A DNA stretch of 64,000 nucleotides from contig DATBLQ010000057.1 of the NCBI GenBank assembly GCA_036555325.1, forward strand, positions 46,243 through 110,242. Direction: 5' to 3'. Source of the stretch: DATBLQ01 sp036555325 (GTDB lineage Bacteria; Pseudomonadota; Alphaproteobacteria; Rhizobiales; Aestuariivirgaceae). The position numbers were made by a program, and so were the translations under genes. The notes under the pieces were generated by a model. It did no database searches. It worked only from the letters and a program-made list of their open reading frames with translations, and was not told the origin of the DNA. Positions 1-8,779 of the stretch are shown in pieces. Within the stretch, counting starts at the first letter, position 1; each line of letters begins with the position of its first letter.

Positions 1-157
1 ATCGCCTCGCTATATCGGCAAGCGCGACTTGCTGTATCAAGGAACGATACCGTGCGAGTTTGAGAAAACCCAAGCATTCGCGATACGCATGTAGTAAACT
101 CGGATTTACGGCTTTATGTGCCCAGGAGTTGTTGCAATCAAAATTTCGAAGTCATAA

Positions 158-523
158 ATGGCGGATAGATCGCAAAAGAGTCCCCCACTATTTTTTTTGA
201 GTGTACAAGCTTTAGCGCTGGCGTCGATGCTCATCCTTGTCGGTGCAGTGACTGTAAGAGCGCAACAGTTGGGGGACGCCATGAAGGGCATGGAATATGC
301 ATCACAAATGTGCTCGGAATGTCACGCAGTGCGTCGTGAGGAGCCAATGTCGCCCTTGCCGGACGCCCCTCGGTTCGAGGACATCGCCAATAGCCCAGGA
401 AAAACTTCCATTGCTCTCACAGCGTGGTTTCAGACATCGCATCCAACGATGCCGAACATCTCTATGTCGCATGCCGAAATAGGCGACATTGTCGAATATA
501 TACTCAGCTTGAGAAAGAAATGA
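158..523 (+). CDS. Small periplasmic c-type cytochrome
   Basis: A 121-residue protein with an N-terminal signal sequence: a basic start, a hydrophobic stretch at about residues 10-34 and a likely cleavage after VRA. A single CxxCH haem motif (CSECH) lies at about residues 52-56. The Met of the MPN motif near residue 99 is the likely sixth haem ligand. This is a monohaem class I cytochrome c, exported and matured in the periplasm, probably an electron shuttle; the redox partner is unknown. No strong ribosome site precedes the ATG, but the signal peptide supports this start. A second cytochrome of the same kind lies at 5935-6270 in the same block, suggesting a role in respiration at low oxygen (inference). 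Confidence 0.85.
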   Translation: MADRSQKSPPLFFLSVQALALASMLILVGAVTVRAQQLGDAMKGMEYASQMCSECHAVRREEPMSPLPDAPRFEDIANSPGKTSIALTAWFQTSHPTMPNISMSHAEIGDIVEYILSLRKK

Positions 524-793
524 GTGCTGTACCGCTCAGGTCCAAGGCATTCAAAGTGTAAGAGGTAGACGCCTAATGAGTAGTTGCGAAACGCGCTGCT
601 TGCGGTAGAAGGGAGTCGATTGCCTTCGCCAGACTCTTGACGATAATCGAAACAGGCGGTCTCCTAGCAATTTATCCGGCTCGATCTAAGGGCAACTTAC
701 AGAACGGCTTCCATGAAGCTTCACGACAATAAGCGAGCGCAGCAATAATGCGCTGCGGAGTGTGAATTGACTGGTCCGCTTGGAATTTTATCC

Positions 794-2149
794 TTATGGG
801 CGAGTAGTCCGCTCCTTCCGTCGAATATCTATCGCCTGTCTGCGGCCTTTGAGACGAACCTTGCTGATAGGACCGAACTTTTCGACGACTCCCCCTCGAT
901 TAACGGTAACTGCGTCACAAACGATTTCGCCTAGCTTCGCTTCTGTACACAGGCGCGCAGCAATATTCACGGAATCGCCAATCACAGTGTAATCGCGTCG
1001 CACCTGCGGCCCGACTGGTCCCAAAATAGCGGGCCCGGTGAAAACGCCGATCCCTAAGCCTTGAGGCAAACTGCTCCTTCCAACCGCCGCCTGAATGTCA
1101 ATTGCTGCCGACACTGCACGAGTCTCCTTTTCCGCTCCTTCGAAGCGCGCAAGCAAAGCATCACCGATTAACTTGTCCACATCTCCACCGTAGCGGCCGA
1201 CACACTCGATCTGCAATGTCATTAGGCGATTCAAAAATGTGACGACCTCCTCTGGTGAGGTGGTCTCAGCATATTCAGTAAAGCTACGCACATCTGAATA
1301 AAGTAACGAGACCTCGACACGCTTCAGCGGCATATCGCTGCCAGTTGGTGCTGCTCGCACTGCTCCGACCGCGCTCGTGGACATGAAACTTTGCAGCCGG
1401 TCCGACAATTCGCGCACGCGTGCAGAACGCAGATCAATGCTAATCTGCGCGCGATGGATAAGAACACTGAGGGTAAACACCATCCCCATTAGAAGAAGTC
1501 CCGGTACAACGGTCGGGAGGACGAGGGCCCGAGCGAGAATGGCACTGAGATAACCCGCCGGCTCATATAGTTCAAACACCAGCGTTCCGGCATCGCCGCC
1601 GCTTGTATGCGGAACGTAAAATTCATTGTAGCGCGTTCCGTCGGCTTCCTGATGTGCCAATAGAACCCCCTCGTGTTCCTCAATGGCGGTGGCGAGCGCT
1701 GCGTTCTTTTCCATGCCTCCAACTTCATTGGGCTCAGTACTAAAGAGCACCCGCCCAGTTTGATTATAAATTTTGAACCGGGGAAGGCCTCGCTCGACAG
1801 CTGTTTCCAAGAGCATTGCCGAGATGCGTTGGCGTTCTTGGGTAACAGTTGGTAGAGCCAGCAGGGTGGTCCAATCGGAAGGCGCTTTGCGACTCATTTC
1901 GGCAATAATTTCTGTCACACGCCGTGCTGCAAATTCCAAGTGGACCTCTCGTATCGTCTGCCGGACCGCGAGAGCCGTAAGAACAATGAGAGACAGCACA
2001 AACAGAGCAATTATCGGAAGCACCTGCCGACGATAGCGTCGCTCCAGGGGAAAAGGTCGTTCAGGCCTATCGCCAGGAGGTGAGTCCAGAAGTGCCGAGC
2101 TCTTACTTTGTGCTTCTTCTTGGGCGTGTTGTTGAATGAGATCTATCAT
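794..2149 (-). CDS. Membrane-bound class III adenylate cyclase
   Basis: Makes cAMP from ATP. From the ATG at 2149 the protein has about 451 residues: a cytoplasmic tail, a first membrane helix (about 44-63), an extracytoplasmic sensor region of about 145 residues, a second helix (about 210-232), a short linker and a C-terminal cyclase domain (about 275-440). The catalytic set is complete: metal-binding Asp in YSDVRSF and KLIGDALL, the Lys of KLIGD and the Asp of RRDYTVIGD that favour ATP over GTP, and the Asn and Arg of DSVNIAARL. The reading frame extends upstream to a TTG at 2215; neither start has a clear ribosome site. It is divergent from the gene at 2445, and the FNR/FixK box at 2342-2355 lies between them. 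The ligand of the sensor region is unknown. Confidence 0.87.
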   Translation of the reverse strand: MIDLIQQHAQEEAQSKSSALLDSPPGDRPERPFPLERRYRRQVLPIIALFVLSLIVLTALAVRQTIREVHLEFAARRVTEIIAEMSRKAPSDWTTLLALPTVTQERQRISAMLLETAVERGLPRFKIYNQTGRVLFSTEPNEVGGMEKNAALATAIEEHEGVLLAHQEADGTRYNEFYVPHTSGGDAGTLVFELYEPAGYLSAILARALVLPTVVPGLLLMGMVFTLSVLIHRAQISIDLRSARVRELSDRLQSFMSTSAVGAVRAAPTGSDMPLKRVEVSLLYSDVRSFTEYAETTSPEEVVTFLNRLMTLQIECVGRYGGDVDKLIGDALLARFEGAEKETRAVSAAIDIQAAVGRSSLPQGLGIGVFTGPAILGPVGPQVRRDYTVIGDSVNIAARLCTEAKLGEIVCDAVTVNRGGVVEKFGPISKVRLKGRRQAIDIRRKERTTRP

Positions 2150-2341
2150 TGGACCAGAGATTCGATTGTTGCGCTTGACCTCCGTTCTAAACGGTTCGGC
2201 CAGCCACAGCGGCAATCGGCGAGCCGAAGCGGTTTTCTTGCATGGAATAAGCTTCGAGATACAGCAACATTGCAGTATAGCTCATAGGTCATGATCCTAA
2301 ATATACCCATGTAATATTCCGACTTTCGAGCGGATTATGTT

Positions 2342-2355
2342 TTGATCCATGTCAA
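2342..2355 (+). promoter_or_regulatory. FNR/FixK-type box
   Basis: TTGAT-CCAT-GTCAA, a near-perfect dyad of the FNR/FixK family. Its centre (2348.5) is about 40 bases before a plausible start of transcription: GATAGT at 2376-2381 could be the -10 of the gene at 2445. On the other strand TATTAC (2311-2316) is a possible -10 toward the adenylate cyclase, so the site could serve both genes. The box lies over the upstream GTG at 2349, which argues against that codon as the start of the rightward gene. Confidence 0.7.
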
Positions 2356-2444
2356 GACAAGGACGGGGCACTGGCGATAGTTTGACTCCGCGTGCCAAGT
2401 TTGACTTGGGCGCTGCGAAGAAAGAAAACGAGAGCTTCCAATTT

Positions 2445-4457
2445 ATGAGCGCAGCACTTTTTCGCGACCGCAAAGATGCTGGAAAGCAGCTCGCCAGGAA
2501 GCTTGGAGCTTATGCCAACCTGCCTGACGTGGCGGTATTGGCGCTTCCGCGCGGCGGAGTACCCGTTGCCCATGAGGTTGCACGGGGGCTCAAGGCTCCG
2601 CTTGATGTTTTCGTCGTGCGCAAGCTGGGCGTTCCTGGATACGAGGAATTGGCCATGGGTGCAGTGGCGAGCGGGGGTGTGCGGGTCCTCAACAAGGAAA
2701 CAATCGGACAGCTTGGCGTCCCCGAACCGCTGATCAACCAGGTTACGCAACGCGAACAGAAGGAATTGGCTCGGCGCGAAGCGCTTTACCGCAATGGGAG
2801 ACCTTCCCCGCAGGTGCGTGGCAAGACGGTGATTCTGGTTGACGATGGCCTCGCCACGGGCGCGACTATGCAGGCGGCGGTAGAAGCATTGAAACAGCAA
2901 GGTCCGAAGCGCATCGTCGTAGCCGTTCCGGTGGCACCGGAGAAAACCTGCGAAGAGCTTCGCAAGATCGCAGATGACGTCGTGTGTGCCTTCACGCCAG
3001 AGCCGCTCTATGCGGTGGGGCGCTGGTACATGGATTTTTCTCAGACAAGCGACGAAGAGGTGAGGACGCTGCTGTCAGAACGGCTTGAGAATTCAGTAAG
3101 CAAGAATCCCTCGAGACTCGGCCAGGAAGATGCTCCAGTCGCGCGTATACTTCATTCTGCACATCGCCTGACAGGCGCGGCCGAAGACTACGATCCTCTA
3201 GTAAAAAAAATAACCAACGCTCGCCTTGCGCTGCTCGGTGAGGCGTCCCATGGAACACACGAATTTTACGAGGAACGAGCCGAGATCACCAGGAGGTTGA
3301 TTGCTGAAGAGGGATTCGCCGCGGTAGCTGTTGAAGGAGACTGGCCCGATGCTTTTCGGGTCAACCGATATGTGCGGGGAATCAGCAGGGATGTCGACGC
3401 CGAGGAGGCACTTTCAGACTTTCGTCGCTTTCCATCATGGATGTGGCGAAACACCGTGTTGGTGGAATTCGTAGAATGGTTGCGGGCCCATAATGACAAG
3501 CTTCCCGCCGGCGCAAGCAAAGTCGGATTTTATGGTCTCGATCTTTATAGCCTGCATGCTTCAATGAAGGCCGTGCTGCGTTTCCTTGATAAGATCGAGC
3601 CTGAAGCCGCGCGGCGGGCGCGCGAACGTTATGGCTGTTTCGACCATTTCGGTTATGATGCGCAGGTCTATGGCTTCATGACACGGCTCAACTTGTCACA
3701 GAGTTGCGAAAACGAGGTCGTGGCGCAGTTGTTGGAATTGAAGCAGCGGTCGGCAGAGTTTCTGCGACGCGATGGACGTATCGACCCAGAGGAGCATTTT
3801 CAGGCAGAGCAGAATGCACGCGTCGTGAAGAATGCCGAGGCTTATTACCGCGCGATGTACCTCGAAGAGGTATCCTCGTGGAATTTGCGGGACCGCCATA
3901 TGATGGAGACGTTAGAGGCGCTCGACCAGCATCTCAGCCGTTCGGGTAAGTCGGCCAAGATCGCGGTGTGGGCGCATAATTCCCACTTGGGCGATGCGCG
4001 CGCTACTGCAATGAGCCAGCGTGGCGAACTCAATATCGGTCAACTGGTAAGGGAGAAATTCGGCCGGCAGGCAGTGCTCGTTGGATTCACCACTCATCAC
4101 GGCACTGTGACAGCTGCTTCGGAATGGGGAGGCGAAACTGAGCGCAAGCGGGTAAGGCCGGCCCTGCCAGGCAGTTATGAAGAACAGTTCCATCAGTCCG
4201 GACTGGCGCGTTTTTTGCTAATCTGGGACGACATTGAAAAAACATCGCGGACTTCGATCAGGCCGAGCCTCGAACGGGCAATCGGCGTGATCTACCGTCC
4301 GCAAACCGAGCGCCAGAGCCACTATTTTCAAGCACATATCGCGGAACAGTTCGACGCAGTAATTCATTTGGATGAAACAAGAGCGCTCGAACCTCTGGAA
4401 TACACCTCCACATGGGACGTGGGTGAAGCGCCAGAAACCTTCCCCTTTGCAGTCTAA
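2445..4457 (+). CDS. Phosphoribosyltransferase / erythromycin esterase-like fusion protein
   Basis: A 670-residue two-domain protein. Residues 1-215 are a type I phosphoribosyltransferase fold with the PRPP loop VILVDDGLATGAT at about 129-141. Residues about 240-660 are an erythromycin-esterase-like domain with the hallmark GEASHGTHEFYEER (about 265-278) and a later His motif (VWAHNSHLGD). Proteins of this fused architecture occur in bacterial stress and low-oxygen gene sets, but neither the nucleobase nor the ester substrate is known. Resistance to macrolides should not be assumed. The reading frame extends to 2349, but that codon lies inside the FNR/FixK box, so the ATG at 2445 is preferred; the PRTase homology also begins there. 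Confidence 0.85.
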   Translation: MSAALFRDRKDAGKQLARKLGAYANLPDVAVLALPRGGVPVAHEVARGLKAPLDVFVVRKLGVPGYEELAMGAVASGGVRVLNKETIGQLGVPEPLINQVTQREQKELARREALYRNGRPSPQVRGKTVILVDDGLATGATMQAAVEALKQQGPKRIVVAVPVAPEKTCEELRKIADDVVCAFTPEPLYAVGRWYMDFSQTSDEEVRTLLSERLENSVSKNPSRLGQEDAPVARILHSAHRLTGAAEDYDPLVKKITNARLALLGEASHGTHEFYEERAEITRRLIAEEGFAAVAVEGDWPDAFRVNRYVRGISRDVDAEEALSDFRRFPSWMWRNTVLVEFVEWLRAHNDKLPAGASKVGFYGLDLYSLHASMKAVLRFLDKIEPEAARRARERYGCFDHFGYDAQVYGFMTRLNLSQSCENEVVAQLLELKQRSAEFLRRDGRIDPEEHFQAEQNARVVKNAEAYYRAMYLEEVSSWNLRDRHMMETLEALDQHLSRSGKSAKIAVWAHNSHLGDARATAMSQRGELNIGQLVREKFGRQAVLVGFTTHHGTVTAASEWGGETERKRVRPALPGSYEEQFHQSGLARFLLIWDDIEKTSRTSIRPSLERAIGVIYRPQTERQSHYFQAHIAEQFDAVIHLDETRALEPLEYTSTWDVGEAPETFPFAV

Positions 4458-4507
4458 AAATAGGTCATGAGCAACCTTGCGGCACATTGCGTCTAGGAAG
4501 CCCAGGT

Positions 4508-4556
4508 ATTGCAGCTGCCGTCGTGATGACGGGACTTCCGTCGCTGGGTGGCATCG
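4508..4556 (+). pseudogene. Fossil fragment of a second DUF4010/MgtC-family gene
   Basis: Bases 4508-4538 match 4959-4989 inside the intact gene at 4608 in 24 of 31 positions. All seven differences fall at third codon positions, and both copies encode IAAAVVMTGL. Bases 4541-4555 then match 5012-5026 in 14 of 15 positions, with about 20 bases missing between the two blocks. Synonymous-only divergence means the fragment was once coding sequence under selection, so it is a degraded paralogue rather than a fresh duplication. Confidence 0.6.
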
Positions 4557-4607
4557 CTCGAAGAAAAACCGGCCTACAGGCCGCAGTAAAGTTGTTAGAA
4601 GCTTGTG

Positions 4608-5870
4608 ATGATAGAGCAAACCGAACTCATCACTCGTCTTACGGTAGCGCTGGCAATCGGTCTGCTGGTGGGGCTCGAACGCGGCTGGCGCACGCGCGAT
4701 GAAGAGGAAGGCCAGCGGACGGCGGGTTTTCGCACCTTTGCGCTCTCCGGCTTACTTGGAGGAATCGCCGGGGCAGTTTCGCTGCAGGCGGGTGGCCAGG
4801 CAATCGGGCTTATATTCCTCGGCTATACGGCCGCATTCGCTGCTTTCCATTGGCTGGAAGCCCGTACCGAAGGGAACGTGAGTGTCACCTCGGTTGTAGC
4901 CGGCATGCTAACCTTTCTGCTCGGAACGCTCGCCGTATTAGGCGACCTTCGCATCGCCATCGCTGCTGCTGTAGTAATGACGGGCCTCCTTGCCTTTCGT
5001 GACTACCTCCATCGCTGGGTCGCATCATTGACCTGGGAGGAGATCCGCGCGGTCCTAATCCTTCTGGCAATGACTTTTCTGCTGCTGCCGATCTTGCCCG
5101 ACCGAACTGTCGATCGCTGGAACATTATTAACCCGCATGATATCTGGCTTCTGGCGATCCTCATCGCAGCCATCTCCTTCGCCGGTTATGTGGCGATGCG
5201 TGTCTTTGGTGAGCGGAGTGGTATCATCATGACGGCTGTCGCTGGTGGGTTAGCGTCGTCAACTGCCACGACTTTGGCATTTGCAAAATTGGCTCGCGAT
5301 CACCCAACCTCTTCAAGACTTCTGAGCGCCGGCATCTTGCTTTCAAGCTTGGTTATGATGCTCCGCGTGGGAACCCTGGCCATCGTGCTCAATAATGCCT
5401 TGCTCTTGTTGCTCGCACCGCCGTTAGCGGTTGCAGCGATTGCTCTTGCAGGGGGGGCGGCAACCCTGCTGTTTGGCAGCTCGGAAGACAAGATGCCGGA
5501 ACTGCGTATCCACAACCCCTTAGCCCTGGGCAGCGCCCTTAGGTTGGCAGCGTTCATTGCACTAGTCATGCTTGCAGCCGAACTCCTGCGCCAGACGTTC
5601 GGAAAGCTGGGTGTTCTGATCGTGGCAGCAATCTCTGGAATTGCGGACGTCGATGCCATTACCATTTCAATGGCCCGCCTAGGTGGAGATGCTATTGATT
5701 TGAACACGGCCTTTGGCGCGATTATTGTTGCGGTTGCAGTCAACACAGTCTCCAAGGTTGTGCTGGCTGGTTGGGTTGCAGGGAAGAGGGTTGGCATCCT
5801 TGCCGGTGGATGCAGTGTTATTGCACTACTCGGCCTTCTCATCACCTCGGCTCAGCTGCTGCCTATTTAG
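4608..5870 (+). CDS. MgtC/SapB family membrane protein (DUF4010)
   Basis: A 420-residue integral membrane protein. The N-terminal third carries the MgtC/SapB-like signature (LAIGLLVGLERGWR with a following acidic patch), and the rest is the hydrophobic DUF4010 region with about ten predicted membrane helices. Family members are inner-membrane proteins of unknown transport or regulatory role. A GTG at 4605 is directly before the ATG at 4608; AGAAG at 4597-4601 is a reasonable ribosome site for the latter. A fossil of a related gene lies just upstream. It is followed after 64 bases by a cytochrome c gene on the same strand, so the two may be co-transcribed. Confidence 0.8.
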   Translation: MIEQTELITRLTVALAIGLLVGLERGWRTRDEEEGQRTAGFRTFALSGLLGGIAGAVSLQAGGQAIGLIFLGYTAAFAAFHWLEARTEGNVSVTSVVAGMLTFLLGTLAVLGDLRIAIAAAVVMTGLLAFRDYLHRWVASLTWEEIRAVLILLAMTFLLLPILPDRTVDRWNIINPHDIWLLAILIAAISFAGYVAMRVFGERSGIIMTAVAGGLASSTATTLAFAKLARDHPTSSRLLSAGILLSSLVMMLRVGTLAIVLNNALLLLLAPPLAVAAIALAGGAATLLFGSSEDKMPELRIHNPLALGSALRLAAFIALVMLAAELLRQTFGKLGVLIVAAISGIADVDAITISMARLGGDAIDLNTAFGAIIVAVAVNTVSKVVLAGWVAGKRVGILAGGCSVIALLGLLITSAQLLPI

Positions 5871-5934
5871 CACTCAATTAGAAAGAGGTTCGGATGAACC
5901 GCTCAGTTCGTTAGATCGAAATTGGAGGTCAGAA

Positions 5935-6270
5935 ATGTCCTTGGCCGTTCTTGTCTTTTTCGCGACAACGCTCCTGATTTCAACTTGGGACACACCTGCC
6001 CGTGCCGCGGGCGACTCTTCTCATGGTGAGAAACTCGCAAAGGAGCACTGCGCCCGTTGCCACGATATTGCACCAAACGGCGCCTTCAAGCGCTACCCAC
6101 CCAGCTTTGCCTCGATTGCGGCATTTCGTTCCGAAGAACAGATCTATGCCAGAATTGTGTTTCCAGCATTGCACTCTGGCATGCCAGAAGTGGCCTTTTA
6201 TCTGCTCCAGCCCCAACAAATCGCCGACCTTGTGGCCTACATAGTAAGTTTGGAGAAAAAATCGCCCTAA
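5935..6270 (+). CDS. Small periplasmic c-type cytochrome
   Basis: A 111-residue protein. The ATG at 5935 has a good ribosome site (GGAGG, about 7 bases upstream), and a signal peptide follows directly (hydrophobic residues 3-20, cleavage after ARA). The upstream in-frame extension to 5713 overlaps the preceding gene and is rejected. One haem motif, CARCH, lies at about residues 39-43, and the GMPEV motif near residue 83 supplies a probable axial Met. It resembles the cytochrome at 158-523 in size, haem position and C-terminal AYIVSL-type helix, so the two are likely paralogues. Its redox partner is unknown. Confidence 0.87.
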   Translation: MSLAVLVFFATTLLISTWDTPARAAGDSSHGEKLAKEHCARCHDIAPNGAFKRYPPSFASIAAFRSEEQIYARIVFPALHSGMPEVAFYLLQPQQIADLVAYIVSLEKKSP

Positions 6271-6277
6271 CGCATTA

Positions 6278-6302
6278 CGCCTCACGAGTAATTCGTGAGG
6301 CG
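6278..6302 (+). repeat. 10-bp perfect hairpin after the cytochrome gene
   Basis: CGCCTCACGA, a five-base loop (GTAAT), then the exact reverse complement. It starts 8 bases after the cytochrome stop codon and ends 24 bases before the next gene. It lacks a T tract, so it is more likely an mRNA-stabilising or factor-assisted stop than an intrinsic terminator. Confidence 0.5.
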
Positions 6303-6325
6303 GCCACAACCGACCGCTTCCTTCA

Positions 6326-7255
6326 ATGCGCATTGCGACTTTCAACGTTCAGAATCTTCGACTTCGCCATCCTGCAGGCCACGCGCGCCTTGATGGCGCC
6401 CGCGATGAGGACATGCCGCAAGACAGCGGTCCACATGCAGCTGCTTTGGACCTCGCCGACCGGCGGCTGACTGCGGCAGTTCTTGCCCATGCCGGTGCCG
6501 ATGTGGTTTGCCTCCAAGAGGTCTTCGACCTCGAATCGCTTGACTTCTTTCATGACCATCTTCTCCGCCATGTTGACGACACCAGCTACCCTTACCGTTT
6601 TTGCTTTCCAGGGAATGATGGTGCCGGTCGGAACTTGGCTCTAATGAGCAGACGGCTGGTCACCGAAGTGATCAGCCATGCCAAGCTCACTCCGGCAGAC
6701 CTTGGCCTTCAAGTCACACAGGGGATTCTATCAAAAGCTCCAGTTTTTCGTCGCGACTGCCTCATGGCGCAGATCGGAGCGCTAACTTTATTCCTGTGCC
6801 ATCTTAAGGCTCCCTGGCCCGACGAAAAGGCTGCCTGGTCACTTCGCCGGCTTGAGGCCCTCGGGATAAGGCGGCTAATCGAACGCCGATTCGGAGCCTC
6901 CGAGGACGCGCTCTGGCTAGTTGTGGGAGACTTGAACGAGCCTCGTGAGGCGGTACTAGAAGAGCAGGCAATTGCACCTTTGTTACAGGATTTTTCCATC
7001 GATCTCATGGAACGCGTACCTGTGTCTGACCGTTGGTCGCACTATGATGTAAGTTCAGGTTACTCGCGTCCAGATTCTTTCCTCGCCTCTCCTACTTTGG
7101 CGAAGAAATGGCCCGACGCCCGGCCGTTCGCATTCCGGGAAGGCAGCTCACGAGAGATCACACGCTACACGGGTCCCCGATTGCCGGATGTTGGGGCACA
7201 CCGCCCGCACGCGAGTGACCATGTGCCCATTGTGGTCGAGTTCGCTGGGCTCTGA
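6326..7255 (+). CDS. Endonuclease/exonuclease/phosphatase (EEP) family hydrolase
   Basis: A 309-residue protein with the full EEP metal-dependent phosphoesterase motif set in order: TFNVQNL near the start (Asn), LQEV at about 73-76 (metal-binding Glu), HLKAP (catalytic His) near 168, VGDLNEP near 205 (Asp/Asn pair) and the C-terminal SDHVP (Asp-His) near 299. No signal peptide is visible, so it probably acts in the cytoplasm. The family includes nucleases and phospholipid or inositol phosphatases; the substrate cannot be read from sequence. The start is the first ATG after the hairpin at 6278-6302; no strong ribosome site is seen. Confidence 0.82.
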   Translation: MRIATFNVQNLRLRHPAGHARLDGARDEDMPQDSGPHAAALDLADRRLTAAVLAHAGADVVCLQEVFDLESLDFFHDHLLRHVDDTSYPYRFCFPGNDGAGRNLALMSRRLVTEVISHAKLTPADLGLQVTQGILSKAPVFRRDCLMAQIGALTLFLCHLKAPWPDEKAAWSLRRLEALGIRRLIERRFGASEDALWLVVGDLNEPREAVLEEQAIAPLLQDFSIDLMERVPVSDRWSHYDVSSGYSRPDSFLASPTLAKKWPDARPFAFREGSSREITRYTGPRLPDVGAHRPHASDHVPIVVEFAGL

Positions 7256-7390
7256 TTGACTAAGCTAAGATAGAGTGGTTGCCAGCGCCCGCGGCAAGCG
7301 GAGAAGTCTCTTTGCCGATCGCCTAAGGAGAGATCTTATCCGTGCTTCTAACTTATCGTTGATAAGAGCAAAGCGCCGGGCGAATTTTGT

Positions 7391-7404
7391 TTGATCCATA
7401 TCAA
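7391..7404 (+). promoter_or_regulatory. FNR/FixK-type box
   Basis: TTGAT-CCAT-ATCAA, a perfect dyad. Its centre (7397.5) is about 63 bases before the ATG of the coiled-coil gene, leaving room for a class II activator position (-41.5) and a short leader with the AAGGAGGG ribosome site at about 7449-7456. Confidence 0.75.
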
Positions 7405-7460
7405 AGCGAGGACTTGGGGGGATGAGATAACTATTTGCCGGAACTTTTAAGGAGGGTTTT

Positions 7461-8072
7461 ATGTCGTCTACTCAGAGCAGTATGCACTTCTATTTCAATT
7501 GGGCCAGAGGGCGGATCGATGAAATGGATGCAACGCTGGCGTCCTTTGAAGATCGTTTGGATCACATGAAAGCTGATGTGCGTACCAAGGCCCAAGCACT
7601 ACTTGCGTCTATGCGTACGGAGCGCGATGCTTTTCGACTAGCCATGGACAAGCACGTCAAAGCCGGTGAGATAGCTTGGGAGACAGCTAAAGATAAGCTG
7701 GAGAACAACTGGGAAGCCTTCGAAGCCAATGTGCAGAAGTACGTCGAGAGCGTCGGGGAGCATGTTGAGCAGCGGCGATGGACTTTTCATGCACGGGCTG
7801 ACGCACAGGGGAAGGCGTGGCGGGAGTCAGCTAATGAGCTGCGGGAAATGGCTAAGCATTACGCATCGGATCGGCGCTCAGAACTCGAGTCCGCGATAGC
7901 AAGAATGAAGTCCGAAGCAGACGCAGCAGAAGCAAAATTGCACGAAATCAAGACTGCTGGGGCGAACTCATGGTCTGCCTTCCAAACTGCACTGGCCGAG
8001 TCGCGTGCAGCGTTCGACCGTGCCAATCGCATAGCTCATGATGCCTTCAGCAAAGCCAAATCCTCGCGCTAA
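7461..8072 (+). CDS. Coiled-coil protein of unknown function
   Basis: A 203-residue protein that is almost all alpha-helical, charged and Ala/Glu/Lys-rich, without a signal peptide, membrane segment or Cys. Heptad-like spacing runs over about residues 15-190, so an elongated coiled coil is expected. A strong ribosome site (AAGGAGGG) and a perfect FNR/FixK box precede it. I do not recognise a catalytic family. The context suggests a stress protein made at low oxygen; this is inference. Confidence 0.72.
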   Translation: MSSTQSSMHFYFNWARGRIDEMDATLASFEDRLDHMKADVRTKAQALLASMRTERDAFRLAMDKHVKAGEIAWETAKDKLENNWEAFEANVQKYVESVGEHVEQRRWTFHARADAQGKAWRESANELREMAKHYASDRRSELESAIARMKSEADAAEAKLHEIKTAGANSWSAFQTALAESRAAFDRANRIAHDAFSKAKSSR

Positions 8073-8265
8073 TTAGCCGGTTTGCACTGTCAAAATCTCC
8101 CGCCATTGCTGTCGCTGCTACCAACGCACCAATGCCAAAGCCTAGACCGACCAACTCAGAACCAATCGATGTTATTATTCCAGAAGAAAGTATACCGCGG
8201 ATCGCTTTGGACGGACCAATACAGCCGTCAGCAATAGTTTCGCAGGATGCCGACTTTAGCAATGA

Positions 8266-8535
8266 CTACTTCTTATTCTTCGAATCATCGCCACCGTCCA
8301 TTAATCTACCGATGTTTGCATCAGCGACTGCAACTTGAGCATCGAATAAGCATTTGATCAGGTCCTCTCCGCAGGCCGCTTCCAATTCGTCGTTGCTAAT
8401 TCCATTTTCCCGCGCTTCCTCTAAGCACAGCACTGCTAACCTCATTGCCTCCAAATTATCTTTAGGAGGATCAGTTGAATGAACATTGTTGATCACCCAG
8501 TCATTGAGAAAGGTCTTGGCTCTTTCAACACTCAT
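8266..8535 (-). CDS. Small DUF768-like protein
   Basis: An 89-residue soluble, acidic protein. The pattern FLNDWVINNV near the N-terminus followed by a helical segment with an NGISNDELEAACGEDL core resembles DUF768, a small family common in Mesorhizobium-type genomes and of unknown function. The ATG at 8535 has a weak purine-rich ribosome site. The nearest leftward gene upstream ends 245 bases away beyond a terminator-like hairpin, so it probably has its own promoter. Confidence 0.6.
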   Translation of the reverse strand: MSVERAKTFLNDWVINNVHSTDPPKDNLEAMRLAVLCLEEARENGISNDELEAACGEDLIKCLFDAQVAVADANIGRLMDGGDDSKNKK

Positions 8536-8602
8536 CTACGTTTCCATTCTTCATTTCAAACAGCTTGGCCAACCGTAGCGCCGACGTAGTTGCAAGAAGG
8601 AT

Positions 8603-8624
8603 AAAAACTGCTCCTGAGGGAGCC
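8603..8624 (-). terminator. Intrinsic terminator
   Basis: Read leftward, GCTCC-CTCA-GGAGC forms a 5-bp stem (8610-8623) and is followed by a run of five T (8604-8608). It lies 156 bases after the stop of the 99-residue gene at 8780-9079 and would end its transcript before the DUF768-like gene. Confidence 0.55.
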
Positions 8625-8779
8625 CGGTTTCATGGTTGCCAAGTGTGCATGAGATTGTTTCTCAGTTTATCCGGTTCTCGTATTATACGCAAAAGAATGA
8701 GCAGTCCCTCGGAATGTGTTACATCGCGCCTCGCGCACGCATTTCTTTCACGCGATTCCCCTGCTCGCAAATCCATCTG

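Noticed and set aside
2445..4457. Macrolide resistance from the erythromycin-esterase-like domain.
   Set aside because: The fused family is widespread in non-resistant environmental bacteria and the promoter is of low-oxygen type; there is no evidence for drug hydrolysis.
8047..8262. A 71-codon leftward frame with a Gly-rich hydrophobic helix, 3 bases after the DUF768-like gene.
   Set aside because: It starts at TTG with no ribosome site, overlaps the coiled-coil gene, and its composition could be chance. A small membrane protein cannot be excluded, but support is too thin.
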